A stretch of 54,741 nt of DNA from an uncultured Lachnospiraceae bacterium (lineage in GTDB: Bacteria; Bacillota; Clostridia; Lachnospirales; Lachnospiraceae): assembly GCA_902781505.1 (NCBI GenBank), contig CACZJL010000014.1, positions 1 to 54,741 on the forward strand. Reading direction: 5' to 3'. Below the pieces are notes generated by a model. That model did no database searches. It saw only the letters and a list, made by a program, of their open reading frames with translations, and was not told the origin of the DNA. Made by a program: the position numbers and the translations under genes. How positions within the stretch are numbered: position 1 is the stretch's first letter; each line of letters starts with the position of its first letter. Positions 24,883 through 34,057 of this stretch are shown here, one piece after another.

Positions 24883-25857
24883 TCACACGCCCTTCTTCTT
24901 TAAACTTTTCAAATCCACCTGTGAATACACAATTGCGGCAAACATCAGCACGCAGCCAAAGAGTTCGCGTCCTGCAAGAGACTGCCCCTGCAATGCCCAG
25001 CCGGCAAGTGCACCAAATACACTTTCCAGACACATCGCAAGGCTTGCGATTGTTGGATTTAAGCCCTGCTGTGCGATAATCTGCAGAGTGAACGCAATTC
25101 CGCTTGAGAATACGCCGGCATAAATAAGTGAAGGAAGCGCCTGACAAATCAGCTCGATTCCAGGTCGTTCCACAAAAATCATAACCCAGGTCGAAATAAA
25201 AGCCATGATAAAGAGCTGTCCCGCGGACAGTCGAATTCCGTCGACTCTTTTAATCACGTGGTCGACAATCAGAATCTGCACCGCAAAAAGAAAAGACGAA
25301 ATCAACGTCAGCAGATCACCGAATCCGAATCCGATTTCACCTGGCTTCATGCACAAAAGATAAAGTCCTATGACACCCATTACAACGCAGGTCCAGACCT
25401 TCCAATGCGGACGGTGTCCAAGAAACACCGACAAAACCGGTACAATGATGCAGTACAGAGCGGTGATAAAGCTCGACTTGGCCGTTGTTGTATGCGCAAT
25501 ACCAATCTGCTGTGTCAGCTGCGCAAAGAACAGCGCCAGACCACAGAACAGTGAACCTAAGAGAAGGCTCTTCCGCTGCGCTTTTGTAACCGGGCGAAAA
25601 ATCTCGGCAACGTCCGAACCGGAAGCGGCGCCGGCAGCGCCCGTTTGCAGCGCGCGGCGCATTCTTTTGTACTGAATAGTGTCATTTGCCCTGATTACGC
25701 CTGCTAAAAACAGCAGTCCAATCCAGCCGCGGCACGCCAAAAATGTGAAGGGGCCGACGATTCCGGAACCGACGGACTGCGCAACGAAGGCAGTGCCCCA
25801 GATAAATGCTGCTAAAACGAGCAGCAGCGTATGAATAATTTCCTGCTTTCTGTCCAT
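24883..25857 (-). CDS. EamA/DMT-family transporter
   Basis: The product is 324 residues with ten predicted membrane segments in two EamA repeats. These proteins move small metabolites such as amino acids, often outwards. FIWGTAFVAQSVGSGIVGPFTFLACRGWIG opens the first repeat, and LASGIAFTLQ-like ASLAMCLESVFGALAGWAL marks the second. A charged loop rich in Ala/Gly at about residues 75-105 splits the first repeat. The M at 25857 (MDRKQEI) is chosen for its AAAGGAT at 7 bp. It is divergent from folC. Substrate unknown. Confidence 0.85.
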   Translation of the reverse strand: MDRKQEIIHTLLLVLAAFIWGTAFVAQSVGSGIVGPFTFLACRGWIGLLFLAGVIRANDTIQYKRMRRALQTGAAGAASGSDVAEIFRPVTKAQRKSLLLGSLFCGLALFFAQLTQQIGIAHTTTAKSSFITALYCIIVPVLSVFLGHRPHWKVWTCVVMGVIGLYLLCMKPGEIGFGFGDLLTLISSFLFAVQILIVDHVIKRVDGIRLSAGQLFIMAFISTWVMIFVERPGIELICQALPSLIYAGVFSSGIAFTLQIIAQQGLNPTIASLAMCLESVFGALAGWALQGQSLAGRELFGCVLMFAAIVYSQVDLKSLKKKGV

Positions 25858-25936
25858 CTTTCTATCCTTTTCTTCATTTTCCGTTCCCATAACCCAACTC
25901 ATTATAGCAAAAATTTTATAAAAATACATTTCCCAC

Positions 25937-25965
25937 TTGAAGCGGGTTTCAAGCACAGGTAAAAT
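25937..25965 (+). promoter_or_regulatory. Promoter of the folC-dgt operon
   Basis: TTGAAG (25937-25942) and TAAAAT (25960-25965) are 17 bp apart. A dyad CTTGAA-N6-TTCAAG (25936-25953) overlaps the -35 box. A TGCTATAAT box on the minus strand near 25901-25909 may drive the divergent EamA gene. Confidence 0.55.
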
Positions 25966-25996
25966 GAAGAAAAATGCATGAAAAGAGACCTGAAAC

Positions 25997-27406
25997 ATGA
26001 ACTACGAAGAAAGTTTAGAATACATCCACAACATCCCGGCATTTTCCCCGAAGGCGTTTGTGGACGGAACCGAAGAATATAACTTAAACGCAATTTCCGA
26101 GCTCTGCCATCGCCTCGGCGATCCGCAGGACCGCTTAAAATACGTCCACGTTGCGGGAACCAATGGCAAAGGCTCGACTGTCGCCTGTATTTCGAGCATT
26201 TTAAAGAGTGCTGGAATGAAGGTAGGCATCTACACCTCTCCATTCCTCGAGCGCTTCACCGAGCGAATCCGCGTAAACGACGAGGAAATTTCCGAAGAAG
26301 ATCTCGCAAGAATCGTAACGAAAATTGTACCGGTTGTAGAATCCATGAAGGCCGACGGGTGCCAGGCTCCATCTGAGTTTGAAATCGTCTGCGCTGTTGC
26401 CTTCCTCTATTTTGCCGAGAAAAACTGTGAAATCGTTGTTCTCGAGGTTGGCCTTGGCGGCCGCTTAGACGCGACCAATGTCATCAAGTGCCCGGAACTT
26501 GCGGTTATTACAACGATTTCACTCGACCACTGTGAAATCTTAGGAGACACACTTCCAAAAATTGCAGCAGAGAAAGCCGGAATTATCAAGGAAGGCGGCA
26601 CGGTGCTCCTGTATCCGCAAAATCCTGAAGTTGAAAAGGTATTTGCCAGAGTCTGCCAGGAGAAAAATGCGCTGTTAATCCGCGCGCTGATGCCTGCTTG
26701 CTGTGACGCGTACGACCTGAACGGCCAGGATTTCACAATTGAGGGCGAGCTTCCGATTCAGGATGCGTCCTATCCGACCGAAATGACGACTTCCGTTTTG
26801 CTCGCGCATCTTCACACGCCTCTGCTTGGAACCTATCAGATTCGCAATGCTGCTGTCGCGGCAAATGCAGCTTTGATTCTGCGTTCTAAGGGTTTCCCGA
26901 TTCTGATGAAGAATATTTATGACGGTCTTGCCGCCACCGAGTGGGCAGGTCGTTTCGAGCTTTTAAGAAAAGAGCCATATCTTCTGATTGACGGCAGTCA
27001 CAACGAGGAGGGCGCTTCTGTTCTGCAGGAAAGCCTGATGCGCTACTTCCCGAATAAGAAAATTACGTTTGTCTGTGGCGTACTTGCTGACAAAGCCTAC
27101 GACCGCATGCTTGCCTACGTGCTTCCGCTTGCAAAGGAGTTCTACTGCATCACACCACCAAATCCACGTGCCTTAGCCGCCATAGACCTCGCAGCCTACC
27201 TTACGTCCCAGGGTGCTAAGGCCACAGCCTTTGATTCGGTCGAAGCAGCTGTCGACGCAGCACTCGCGGCTAATTCCAGCGACGGCTCCAAATCCGCAGT
27301 CGGAAGTGAAATCGACTCTGATTCCAACGATGGTGTTGTCTGCGTATTTGGCTCCCTTTACTACATCGGACAGGTCCGCAAGTACAAAAACGTGAAAGAG
27401 GTTTAA
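25997..27406 (+). CDS. folC: Folylpolyglutamate synthase / dihydrofolate synthase
   Basis: The product is 469 residues. FolC adds glutamate to folates with ATP. The P-loop is VAGTNGKGSTV at about residues 52-62. YTSPFLERFTERIRVN, the Mur-ligase-type VLEVGLGGRLDATNVI and LDHCEILGDTLPKIAAEKAGIIK follow. The C-terminal domain contains LLIDGSHNEEGA and VCGVLADKAYDRML. A Ser/Asp/Asn-rich stretch near residues 430-450 is an insertion relative to the usual 420-430 residues. Its stop is one base before the start of the dGTPase-like gene, so the two form an operon. Confidence 0.93.
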   Translation: MNYEESLEYIHNIPAFSPKAFVDGTEEYNLNAISELCHRLGDPQDRLKYVHVAGTNGKGSTVACISSILKSAGMKVGIYTSPFLERFTERIRVNDEEISEEDLARIVTKIVPVVESMKADGCQAPSEFEIVCAVAFLYFAEKNCEIVVLEVGLGGRLDATNVIKCPELAVITTISLDHCEILGDTLPKIAAEKAGIIKEGGTVLLYPQNPEVEKVFARVCQEKNALLIRALMPACCDAYDLNGQDFTIEGELPIQDASYPTEMTTSVLLAHLHTPLLGTYQIRNAAVAANAALILRSKGFPILMKNIYDGLAATEWAGRFELLRKEPYLLIDGSHNEEGASVLQESLMRYFPNKKITFVCGVLADKAYDRMLAYVLPLAKEFYCITPPNPRALAAIDLAAYLTSQGAKATAFDSVEAAVDAALAANSSDGSKSAVGSEIDSDSNDGVVCVFGSLYYIGQVRKYKNVKEV

Positions 27407-27407
27407 T

Positions 27408-28652
27408 ATGAAAGAACATAGATTCCAATTTAAAGACGTTGCGGCAATTGAGGGAAGTCCGAACTGGGACGCACTGATTGCACGTCCTTCTGTTCTTTAC
27501 GAAAGAGAAGGCGACATTCGAACTCCATTTGCCAGAGACTATACAAGAATCCTGCATTCGCAGGCATACCGTCGCCTGAAGCACAAGACGCAGGTGTTTT
27601 TCAACATCGATAACGACCACATCTGCACGCGCATGGAGCATGTTGCTCATGTGGAGTCAGTTGCGACGACGATTGCGCACTCGCTTGGCTTAAATGAGGA
27701 GCTGACGCGTGCGATTGCCACAGGTCACGATTTAGGTCACGCGCCGTTTGGCCACCACGGGGAAAATGTGTTAAGCAAGCTTTGTGAGGAGCATCTTAAC
27801 CGCCGTTTCTGGCACGAGCGAAACGGGCTGCGTCTGGTCGACAAGGTTGAGCTTTTAAAGGATTACTACAACCGCGACAAGAATCTGGATCTGACGTACG
27901 CTGTTCGCGACGGCATTATTTCCCATTGCGGCGAGATTGACTGCAACGGCCTGAAGCCTCGTAAGGAGCTTATTGACCTCGAGGCGGAATTCTTAAAGAA
28001 GGGCCAATATCAGCCTGCAACATGGGAAGGTTGCGTCGTGAAGCTTGCAGATAAGATTGCCTATGTCGGACGGGATATTGAAGACGCTAAGGATCTTGGC
28101 TTCTTAAGCCAGACTGCAATGAATGAGCTTACCCGCATGGCCCAGATGAATGATGAAAAGGCTCTTAATACGACGGTTATTATTTACGGACTGATTTCTG
28201 ATATTAATAAGAACAGTTCCCCGGACAAGGGAATCTGTATGTCTGATGAATTCTTTGAACAGCTGAAGGCATTGAAGAGCTTTAATTACAAGTACATTTA
28301 CCAGAACGATCGCCTCGTAACTTTTGAGAAATACGCAGAACTTGTTATTAATGAGCTCTTTGGGGTTCTCTTCCGCTATTACGATGGCCGCCATTCCTTT
28401 GAGGAATTAAGCAAGCATGAAGTCATGGCTCCAACGTTGATTGACTCCTTCATTCATTACGCTTCCAAATACTGTGATCCTGAGATTGTTCCTCAGGAGT
28501 TGGTTGAGCGCGTATTACTTGCTGATAATGAGAAGATTTATGGACGTTTTGAAGACAAGGAAACCTATGCACATGCCATCATTGATTACATTTCCGGCAT
28601 GACGGACCGCTTCGCGGTGAAGGCATTTAATGAAATGCTTATTTATGATTGA
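27408..28652 (+). CDS. dgt: dGTPase-like HD-domain triphosphohydrolase
   Basis: The product is 414 residues. The family hydrolyses dNTPs, typically dGTP, to nucleoside and triphosphate in the cytoplasm. Visible are the N-terminal RTPFARDYTRILHSQAYRRLKHKTQVF signature, the metal-binding His in RMEHVAHV and the HD motif ATGHDLGHAPFGHHGE. Later come GCVVKLADKIAYVGRDIEDA and a helical C-terminal domain. AGAGGT overlaps the folC end just before the ATG. In many Clostridia a dgt-like gene precedes dnaG, but not here, where it meets hypE tail to tail. Confidence 0.9.
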   Translation: MKEHRFQFKDVAAIEGSPNWDALIARPSVLYEREGDIRTPFARDYTRILHSQAYRRLKHKTQVFFNIDNDHICTRMEHVAHVESVATTIAHSLGLNEELTRAIATGHDLGHAPFGHHGENVLSKLCEEHLNRRFWHERNGLRLVDKVELLKDYYNRDKNLDLTYAVRDGIISHCGEIDCNGLKPRKELIDLEAEFLKKGQYQPATWEGCVVKLADKIAYVGRDIEDAKDLGFLSQTAMNELTRMAQMNDEKALNTTVIIYGLISDINKNSSPDKGICMSDEFFEQLKALKSFNYKYIYQNDRLVTFEKYAELVINELFGVLFRYYDGRHSFEELSKHEVMAPTLIDSFIHYASKYCDPEIVPQELVERVLLADNEKIYGRFEDKETYAHAIIDYISGMTDRFAVKAFNEMLIYD

Positions 28653-28728
28653 ATTCATGGATTTCCACAGCTTACCGGAGGATTTCGGCGGTTTTGACCC
28701 AAAAGCAACAAAGAGAATACAACAAACG

Positions 28729-29763
28729 TCAGCAGATTCTTGGAAGCCCTTCTCCCTGAAGGACATCAAGGCGGCGACGGCCGCCAATCGCGGTTTTGCA
28801 AATCAACTCGCCCCCTGCATTGTAGCTCTCGCCACCTGCCGCAGATTCGCCAGCAGCCGCGGCGAGCACGGTTCCAATCTGAACTGCGTTTTCACCGTAG
28901 CGGCAGGATTTCATGATTTCAAGAGCCTGATTGGCATATTCTGCGGGAAGGATGACAACCATCTTTCCTTCATTTCCCATGTAAATCGGATCGAGGCCAA
29001 GAAGGCCGCAGAAATCCTGAACTTTAGCAGTCACAGGAATCTTCTCCTCCTCAATCTCAAACACTTTTCCGGAAGCAACTGCAAGTTCCTTCAACACAGT
29101 TCCGAGGCCACCGCGGGTCACATCCCGGAACGAATGAATCGGAAGACCGGAGGAAATCAGTGAATCTACCATTTGCCGCAAAGGAGCTGCATCACTTTCA
29201 ATATCCGTCTCAATTTCCATGCGCTCAGAAAGGATTGCGGCGTGGTGGTCGCCAAGCGTCCCGGAAACAAGAATCGCGTCACCGACCGCAGCTTTCTCCG
29301 CACGGATGTCCACACCATCCGGAATGAAGCCGACTCCGGCCGTATTAATATACAATCCACCGTTGCCTTCAATAACCTTCGTATCCCCGGCAACTACGCG
29401 GATTCCTGCCTCTCTTGCCGTCTCCGCCATCGAATGAACCAACTGCTTTAACGTCTCAACAGAAAGTCCCTCCTCTAAAATAAAACCGCACGTAAGGTAC
29501 TTCGGAATGGCGCCGCGCATCAGGAGGTCATTTACCGTGCCACAGACACAGAGACGACCGATGTCGCCACCGCGAAACTGCAGTGGAGTCACAACAAACG
29601 AGTCTGTCGTCATCGCAAGCGTTCCGGCACCCGGAACCACTGCTGCATCCTCCATTTCATCAAGCGTCCTATCCGCATATTCCCTGGCGAAAATCTCATT
29701 AATCAGCTCACTCGTGGCTGAACCGCCGCTTCCGTGAACCATCGTAATTTTTCTCTCATCCAT
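28729..29763 (-). CDS. hypE: Hydrogenase maturation protein HypE
   Basis: The product is 344 residues. HypE takes the carbamoyl group from HypF on its C-terminal Cys, dehydrates it to thiocyanate with ATP and passes cyanide to the HypC-HypD complex. The required terminal Cys is present, in GLPRIC at the very end. The N-terminal HGSGGSATSELINEIF and AGDTKVIEGNGGLYINTAGVG match the PurM-like ATP-binding fold. It is the last gene of the ech-hyp cluster, 32 bp after hypD, with a GGATG site before the ATG. No clear terminator was seen before the convergent dgt. Confidence 0.95.
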   Translation of the reverse strand: MDERKITMVHGSGGSATSELINEIFAREYADRTLDEMEDAAVVPGAGTLAMTTDSFVVTPLQFRGGDIGRLCVCGTVNDLLMRGAIPKYLTCGFILEEGLSVETLKQLVHSMAETAREAGIRVVAGDTKVIEGNGGLYINTAGVGFIPDGVDIRAEKAAVGDAILVSGTLGDHHAAILSERMEIETDIESDAAPLRQMVDSLISSGLPIHSFRDVTRGGLGTVLKELAVASGKVFEIEEEKIPVTAKVQDFCGLLGLDPIYMGNEGKMVVILPAEYANQALEIMKSCRYGENAVQIGTVLAAAAGESAAGGESYNAGGELICKTAIGGRRRLDVLQGEGLPRIC

Positions 29764-29795
29764 AAATTAAACATCCTTCCATAAAGCAGGGCGCG

Positions 29796-30836
29796 TCACG
29801 TCCTGTGATTTACAAACCAGGAGTGGCAGCTGCCCTCCGTTGACACCATGCAGGCACCCTGTGGCTTGATTGGCGTGCAGACCTTTCCAAAAAGCGGACA
29901 CTCCGTCGGCTTCATACGACCCATCAAAACGCGGTCGCAGCAACACGCCTTATTCACCTTCACATCCTCAGACAGCGCCGCGGAACCAGCATCAAACCGC
30001 GAAAATTCCGCTCTTAAGACGCGTCCTGAACCTGCAACCGTGCCAAGCCCTCGCCAGACTGCATCTACTGGCTCAAAATACCGGTCAATCAGGGCAAGTG
30101 CCTTCTGATTTCCGCTCGCTGTCACAACCTGCGGGTAGAAATTCATGACCTTCGGGCACCCAATTTGCTTTACAAGACCTGCAAGCGCAACAAGAAGCTC
30201 CGTTCCCTTAAATCCTGCCACGGCAAATGGCATCTGATATTTATCCGCGAGTGGCTTAAACGCGTCCGCACCGGTCACAACCGACACGTGGCCGGGGGCA
30301 AGAAAACCGGAGATTTCGGCACCATTTGCCATTAAATAATCGATAACTTCCGGCATCGTCTTGATAGCCGTTAAAAGCTTCACGTTATTCACACCACGTG
30401 AAACCAGCTGATCCATCAAAAGCGCATAAACCGGAGTGGTCGTCTCAAAACCGACCGCTGCGAACACAAAAGTCGTCTGCGGCTCCTTCTCGGCAAGGGC
30501 CAGAATATCAAGCGGCGAATAGAGCATAATCACGCGCGCGCCCTCGCCTTTGGCCTCGGAAAGTGACCTCTCACTTCCCGGCACCCGAATCAGATCGCCA
30601 AATGTCGCAACTACGGTTCCCGGCGTCAGTGAAAGCTCGATTAGTCGATCAACATAAGATGACGGCGTCACACAGACCGGACAGCCCGGGCCGCTCAGCA
30701 AATGAATCTTGTCAGAGAGCATCCCCGGGATTCCATTTTTCGCAATCGCGCCGGTGTGGCTGCCGCACACTTCCATGATATTAATTTCCGGACCATCATA
30801 ACCTGACAGAAATTCCTTAATCTCGTCTAACTTCAT
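29796..30836 (-). CDS. hypD: Hydrogenase maturation protein HypD
   Basis: The product is 346 residues. HypD carries a [4Fe-4S] cluster and, with HypC, assembles the Fe(CN)2CO unit of [NiFe] hydrogenases. Landmarks are MEVCGSHTGAIAKNGIP, LLSGPGCPVCVTPSSYVD, FAAVGFETTTPVYA and the Cys-rich end VNKACCCDRVLMGRMKPTECPLFGKVC. The ATG at 30836 shares a base with the hypC stop (TGATG). An in-frame GTG lies at 30839. Tight overlap supports co-translation of the HypC-HypD pair. Confidence 0.95.
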   Translation of the reverse strand: MKLDEIKEFLSGYDGPEINIMEVCGSHTGAIAKNGIPGMLSDKIHLLSGPGCPVCVTPSSYVDRLIELSLTPGTVVATFGDLIRVPGSERSLSEAKGEGARVIMLYSPLDILALAEKEPQTTFVFAAVGFETTTPVYALLMDQLVSRGVNNVKLLTAIKTMPEVIDYLMANGAEISGFLAPGHVSVVTGADAFKPLADKYQMPFAVAGFKGTELLVALAGLVKQIGCPKVMNFYPQVVTASGNQKALALIDRYFEPVDAVWRGLGTVAGSGRVLRAEFSRFDAGSAALSEDVKVNKACCCDRVLMGRMKPTECPLFGKVCTPIKPQGACMVSTEGSCHSWFVNHRT

Positions 30837-31051
30837 CACGCATACGCTCCGACTTCATCCATAATTTCAATCATCGCGTCGGCATCTTCTTCGCTTAAAA
30901 CCTGCAGAATACAGCCGGCGTGAACCAGCACGAAATCGCCGGGCTTCGTGTCCACGAGTCCGGCCTGCGCGCTGACCACATTTCCGTTAAAATCAACCTG
31001 TGCCACGCCGCCATCCACAGACAGCACTTTTCCGGGTAATGCAACACACAT
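30836..31051 (-). CDS. hypC: Hydrogenase maturation chaperone HypC
   Basis: The product is 71 residues, the normal size. HypC binds HypD through its N-terminal Cys and then delivers the iron unit to the hydrogenase large subunit. The N-terminus MCVALPGKVLSVDGG holds the invariant Cys2, and GDFVLVHAGCILQVLSEEDA is typical. It is a small OB-fold protein. GAGGAT precedes the ATG at 31051. It overlaps hypD and lies 91 bp after hypF. Confidence 0.95.
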   Translation of the reverse strand: MCVALPGKVLSVDGGVAQVDFNGNVVSAQAGLVDTKPGDFVLVHAGCILQVLSEEDADAMIEIMDEVGAYA

Positions 31052-31142
31052 AACTCAATCCTCAACTTTCTTTACAGCCAGAACCTGGCCTCATATTCAT
31101 TCGCGCCACGCGACATTGCTTAAAACCTTCACGCCCGTAGCT

Positions 31143-33569
31143 TCAAATCCTCGCATACGCCTGGCCGAGCGCCAGACCACCGTCTCCACACGGCACCTTT
31201 CGGTTACAATAAACCTTCAGTCCCGCATTTTCAAGGGCCGAAACCAGAAGTTCCAGCAAAATCCTGTTATAAAACGTTCCTCCGCCGAGAACGACCTGCG
31301 TCAGTCCCTTCTCCTGCGCCACTTTCACGGCAGCCTTAACAAGTCCCCTGGCAAATGCCACATGGAACTCCCACGCTGTTTCTTCAGCCTCCGTGCCGGC
31401 TAATAACCTCTGCCCCAGTGTCGCAACAAGCGCCACCGTATCCAGGCTAGCCGCAGCCGGCATCTCACTCGGCGTGCCGGCGCCCATTATCCTGCCCGGC
31501 GTGCCTTCAGCCGACATCCAGTCGCCCTCGCGCCGAAACCTGCGGTATCCTTCGCTTCTCCTTGCCGCCTGCTCAAGCTCTACCGGGCACTGCCCTTCGT
31601 AGCTATTAAAGTTGCAAACTCCGCTCAAAGCGGCCACCGCATCAAACAACCGACCGGCGGACGAAGAAACCACCGTGTTAATATGCTTATCCGTCATCGC
31701 CGTATAAACAGCAAAATTCTTCTTATTTCCAGTTCTTTCAAGAATCCCGGACAGTTCCTCATCCGAAATCAGGCCGCGCCGTCTCGCTTCAGAAAAGTAT
31801 CCGCAAAGAGAGCCGAATGCATTTTTACTACCCACATTTCCGCCCGGTAATTCCACAGGCGAAAGGCCTCCCTCCCGGGTAAAGCCTTCTCTGGTACAGC
31901 AAAGAAGCTCGCCACCCCAAACCGTTCCGTCACTGCCATAGCCCGTGCCGTCACAAATCACGCCAAGTACCGGCCCTTCAAGATGAAACTCTGCCATCAC
32001 CGACAGCGCATGCGCAAAGTGGTGCTGAATCCGCACGTCCGCATCCTTCGCACTGAAATATCCAGGATGCAAGTCTCCAATTTTCCTTGTCGGTCTGATA
32101 TCAAAAAGCCTCTCAAAATCTGCAATTGCACGATTTCTCGCCTCAAAGGCCGCCATCTCCTCAAGATCTGCGAAATGACCGCTCATATACACCGCATTCC
32201 CCCTGGCCAGGGCAAATACCGCTTTCAGGTCGCCGCCTTCTGCAAGCACCGCCCCGTTCCGGGTTCCTGCCTCTGCCATTGCGTGCACCGAAGCCCCGTC
32301 GCCGGTGCCCTCAATCCAAATCGGCTCCGGCACCAGTCCCCTGGCGCGTCGAATCAGCTGCACAATCTCACCGGAAGCCGTCTTTGTCACCTGGTAAATC
32401 GAATCATCAAGCGGCATCAGGATGTCTCTGTCATGCTCAAGGCTAAAATCCGGAATTCCAAGCTTCATCAGCTCGTGAATGTCCTCATTCTCTGTAATAA
32501 TCGGCTCACCGCCACGGTTTCCGCTCGTCGCTACAAGCGGTCCCGTCTCCTTTAAAATCAGAATCTGCAACGGATTGCACGGCAACATGCAGCCAATCCG
32601 GTCGGAATCACCGCACACCTCTGGCGCAAATTCTTTCGCACCAACGCCGTCCAGCCTGCCGGCGCTTACCGCTTCGCCTTCTTCAGGCTCTTCCCCGCAC
32701 GCCGCGCACCTTTCAAGCAGCACAATTGGCCGTGCATCGGACTTTAATAGCACTTCCTCCGTCTCCGACACCTCACAGTACTCCCGAATGCTCGAGACAT
32801 CAGGAAACATCACGGCAAATGGCTTTTGCTCCCGGTTCTTGAATTCTCTGAGTCTGCGTGCCGGCTCCGCCACATCCGGTCGGAATGCAAAATGAAAACC
32901 GCCAATATCCTTAATCGCGCCAATCTGTCCCGCCTTCAGTCTGGCAATCGCCTCCTGAAGTGCAGCCTCACCAACCAACGGCTCAGAATTCCTTCGCTCC
33001 AGTCTCACCTGCGGTCCGCAGGCATGGCAGCTAATCGTCTGCGCGTGTCTCCTCACATTGCCTCGCCCGGTATATTCCCGCGCGCAGTCCGGACACATCT
33101 TGAACTTCTTCATCGTAATCGTCCCGCGGTCATACGGTACATTTTCCATAATCGAAAACCTTGGGCCACAGGAGACACAACTGATAAACGGATAGCGGTA
33201 CCTCCTATTCTTCGGGTCCATAAGCTCCGCTTCACACCTCGGACACGTCGGAAGATCCGGCGGGAGAAGACGATACACATCCTCGTGCGCCGTGCTTTCC
33301 ACGATGCGGAATCCACACCCGGCCTCATTTTCCTTGATTTCATCCACATCCACGCGGTCCACTCTCGCACCTGCCGGTGGATAAAACTTAAGGCGGCGAA
33401 CAAATTCGTCCACCGCCTCAGATTCTCCGGCGGCCTGTATCAAAACGATTCCGCCGGCATTCTTCACCTGTCCGTCAAGACAAAGTGCTTCTGCCTGCTC
33501 TGCCACAAACGGACGGAATCCAATTCCCTGAACAAGGCCAGTCACTTTAATCTTAACGGTTCTTCTCAT
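31143..33569 (-). CDS. hypF: Carbamoyltransferase HypF
   Basis: The product is 808 residues, somewhat longer than the roughly 750 common in the family. HypF converts carbamoyl phosphate and ATP to carbamoyl-AMP and transfers the group to HypE. Domains in order are acylphosphatase-like (about 1-90, VQGIGFRPF), two zinc fingers (CPRCEAEL...CVSCGPRFS and CPDCARE...CHACGP), YrdC-like (about 200-385) and the Kae1/TobZ-like part with HHFAHALSVMAEF and CDGTGYGSDGTVWGGE. An extra Glu/Gly-rich loop near residues 310-345 interrupts the YrdC domain. The ATG at 33569 has GGGAG at 8 bp. It follows echF directly. Confidence 0.94.
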   Translation of the reverse strand: MRRTVKIKVTGLVQGIGFRPFVAEQAEALCLDGQVKNAGGIVLIQAAGESEAVDEFVRRLKFYPPAGARVDRVDVDEIKENEAGCGFRIVESTAHEDVYRLLPPDLPTCPRCEAELMDPKNRRYRYPFISCVSCGPRFSIMENVPYDRGTITMKKFKMCPDCAREYTGRGNVRRHAQTISCHACGPQVRLERRNSEPLVGEAALQEAIARLKAGQIGAIKDIGGFHFAFRPDVAEPARRLREFKNREQKPFAVMFPDVSSIREYCEVSETEEVLLKSDARPIVLLERCAACGEEPEEGEAVSAGRLDGVGAKEFAPEVCGDSDRIGCMLPCNPLQILILKETGPLVATSGNRGGEPIITENEDIHELMKLGIPDFSLEHDRDILMPLDDSIYQVTKTASGEIVQLIRRARGLVPEPIWIEGTGDGASVHAMAEAGTRNGAVLAEGGDLKAVFALARGNAVYMSGHFADLEEMAAFEARNRAIADFERLFDIRPTRKIGDLHPGYFSAKDADVRIQHHFAHALSVMAEFHLEGPVLGVICDGTGYGSDGTVWGGELLCCTREGFTREGGLSPVELPGGNVGSKNAFGSLCGYFSEARRRGLISDEELSGILERTGNKKNFAVYTAMTDKHINTVVSSSAGRLFDAVAALSGVCNFNSYEGQCPVELEQAARRSEGYRRFRREGDWMSAEGTPGRIMGAGTPSEMPAAASLDTVALVATLGQRLLAGTEAEETAWEFHVAFARGLVKAAVKVAQEKGLTQVVLGGGTFYNRILLELLVSALENAGLKVYCNRKVPCGDGGLALGQAYARI

Positions 33570-33600
33570 AAACAAAACTCCCATCAGGCCTTCGCCTGAA

Positions 33601-34044
33601 TCAATTTTTCTCTTCTGCCTTTGCTTTGGCTGCTTCTGCTGCCTTCGCCTTGGCTGCCGCAATCTGCGCGGCTCTTCTTTCGGCTTCCGCCTTCAAAACC
33701 TCAGGACTCTTGGTAAATGTCTCTTCCGGCTTCGCATCGCCCGGATGCTGATAGCCCGGAACAATGCGCAGACACTTCTTCGGACATTTCTGCACGCAGA
33801 ATCCACACTGGACGCAATCAAAACGGTTAATTGTCCACGTTCCGGCATCTCTGTCCACCGACAAAGTACCCGTAGGACAGCTTCTGACGCACATACCGCA
33901 GGAAATACAATCATCAATCGTAATCTCCACATGACCGCGGCTTCGCTCCGGATACTCAATCGCCTTGTCCGGATACATCTTCGTAACCGGCTTGTGCACA
34001 AGATTCTTCATAGCCACCGAGGCAAATGTCATAAATTTTCCCAA
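33601..34044 (-). CDS. echF: Ech hydrogenase ferredoxin-like subunit EchF
   Basis: The product is 147 residues. It carries two [4Fe-4S] clusters: CISCGMCVRSCPTG and CVQCGFCVQKCPKK. It should receive electrons from ferredoxin and pass them to EchC. The start MTFASVAMKNLVHKPVTKMYP matches EchF. A TTG at 34044 is preferred because AAGGAGG is 8 bp before it; the ATG at 34032 would be 20 bp away. The last 35 or so residues (KSPEVLKAEAERRAAQ, then Ala/Lys/Glu repeats) are a charged low-complexity tail beyond the usual end. It follows echE by 13 bp. Confidence 0.9.
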   Translation of the reverse strand: MGKFMTFASVAMKNLVHKPVTKMYPDKAIEYPERSRGHVEITIDDCISCGMCVRSCPTGTLSVDRDAGTWTINRFDCVQCGFCVQKCPKKCLRIVPGYQHPGDAKPEETFTKSPEVLKAEAERRAAQIAAAKAKAAEAAKAKAEEKN

Positions 34045-34057
34045 AACTCTCGCCTCC

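Noticed and set aside
28630..29163. A 177-codon plus-strand frame after dgt
   Set aside because: Most of it lies opposite hypE. The first 30 codons look protein-like, but there is no ribosome site or recognisable family.
31393..33599. Long plus-strand open frames opposite hypF
   Set aside because: They lie wholly across a clear HypF, are rich in Arg, His, Pro and Ser, show no family pattern and lack ribosome sites.
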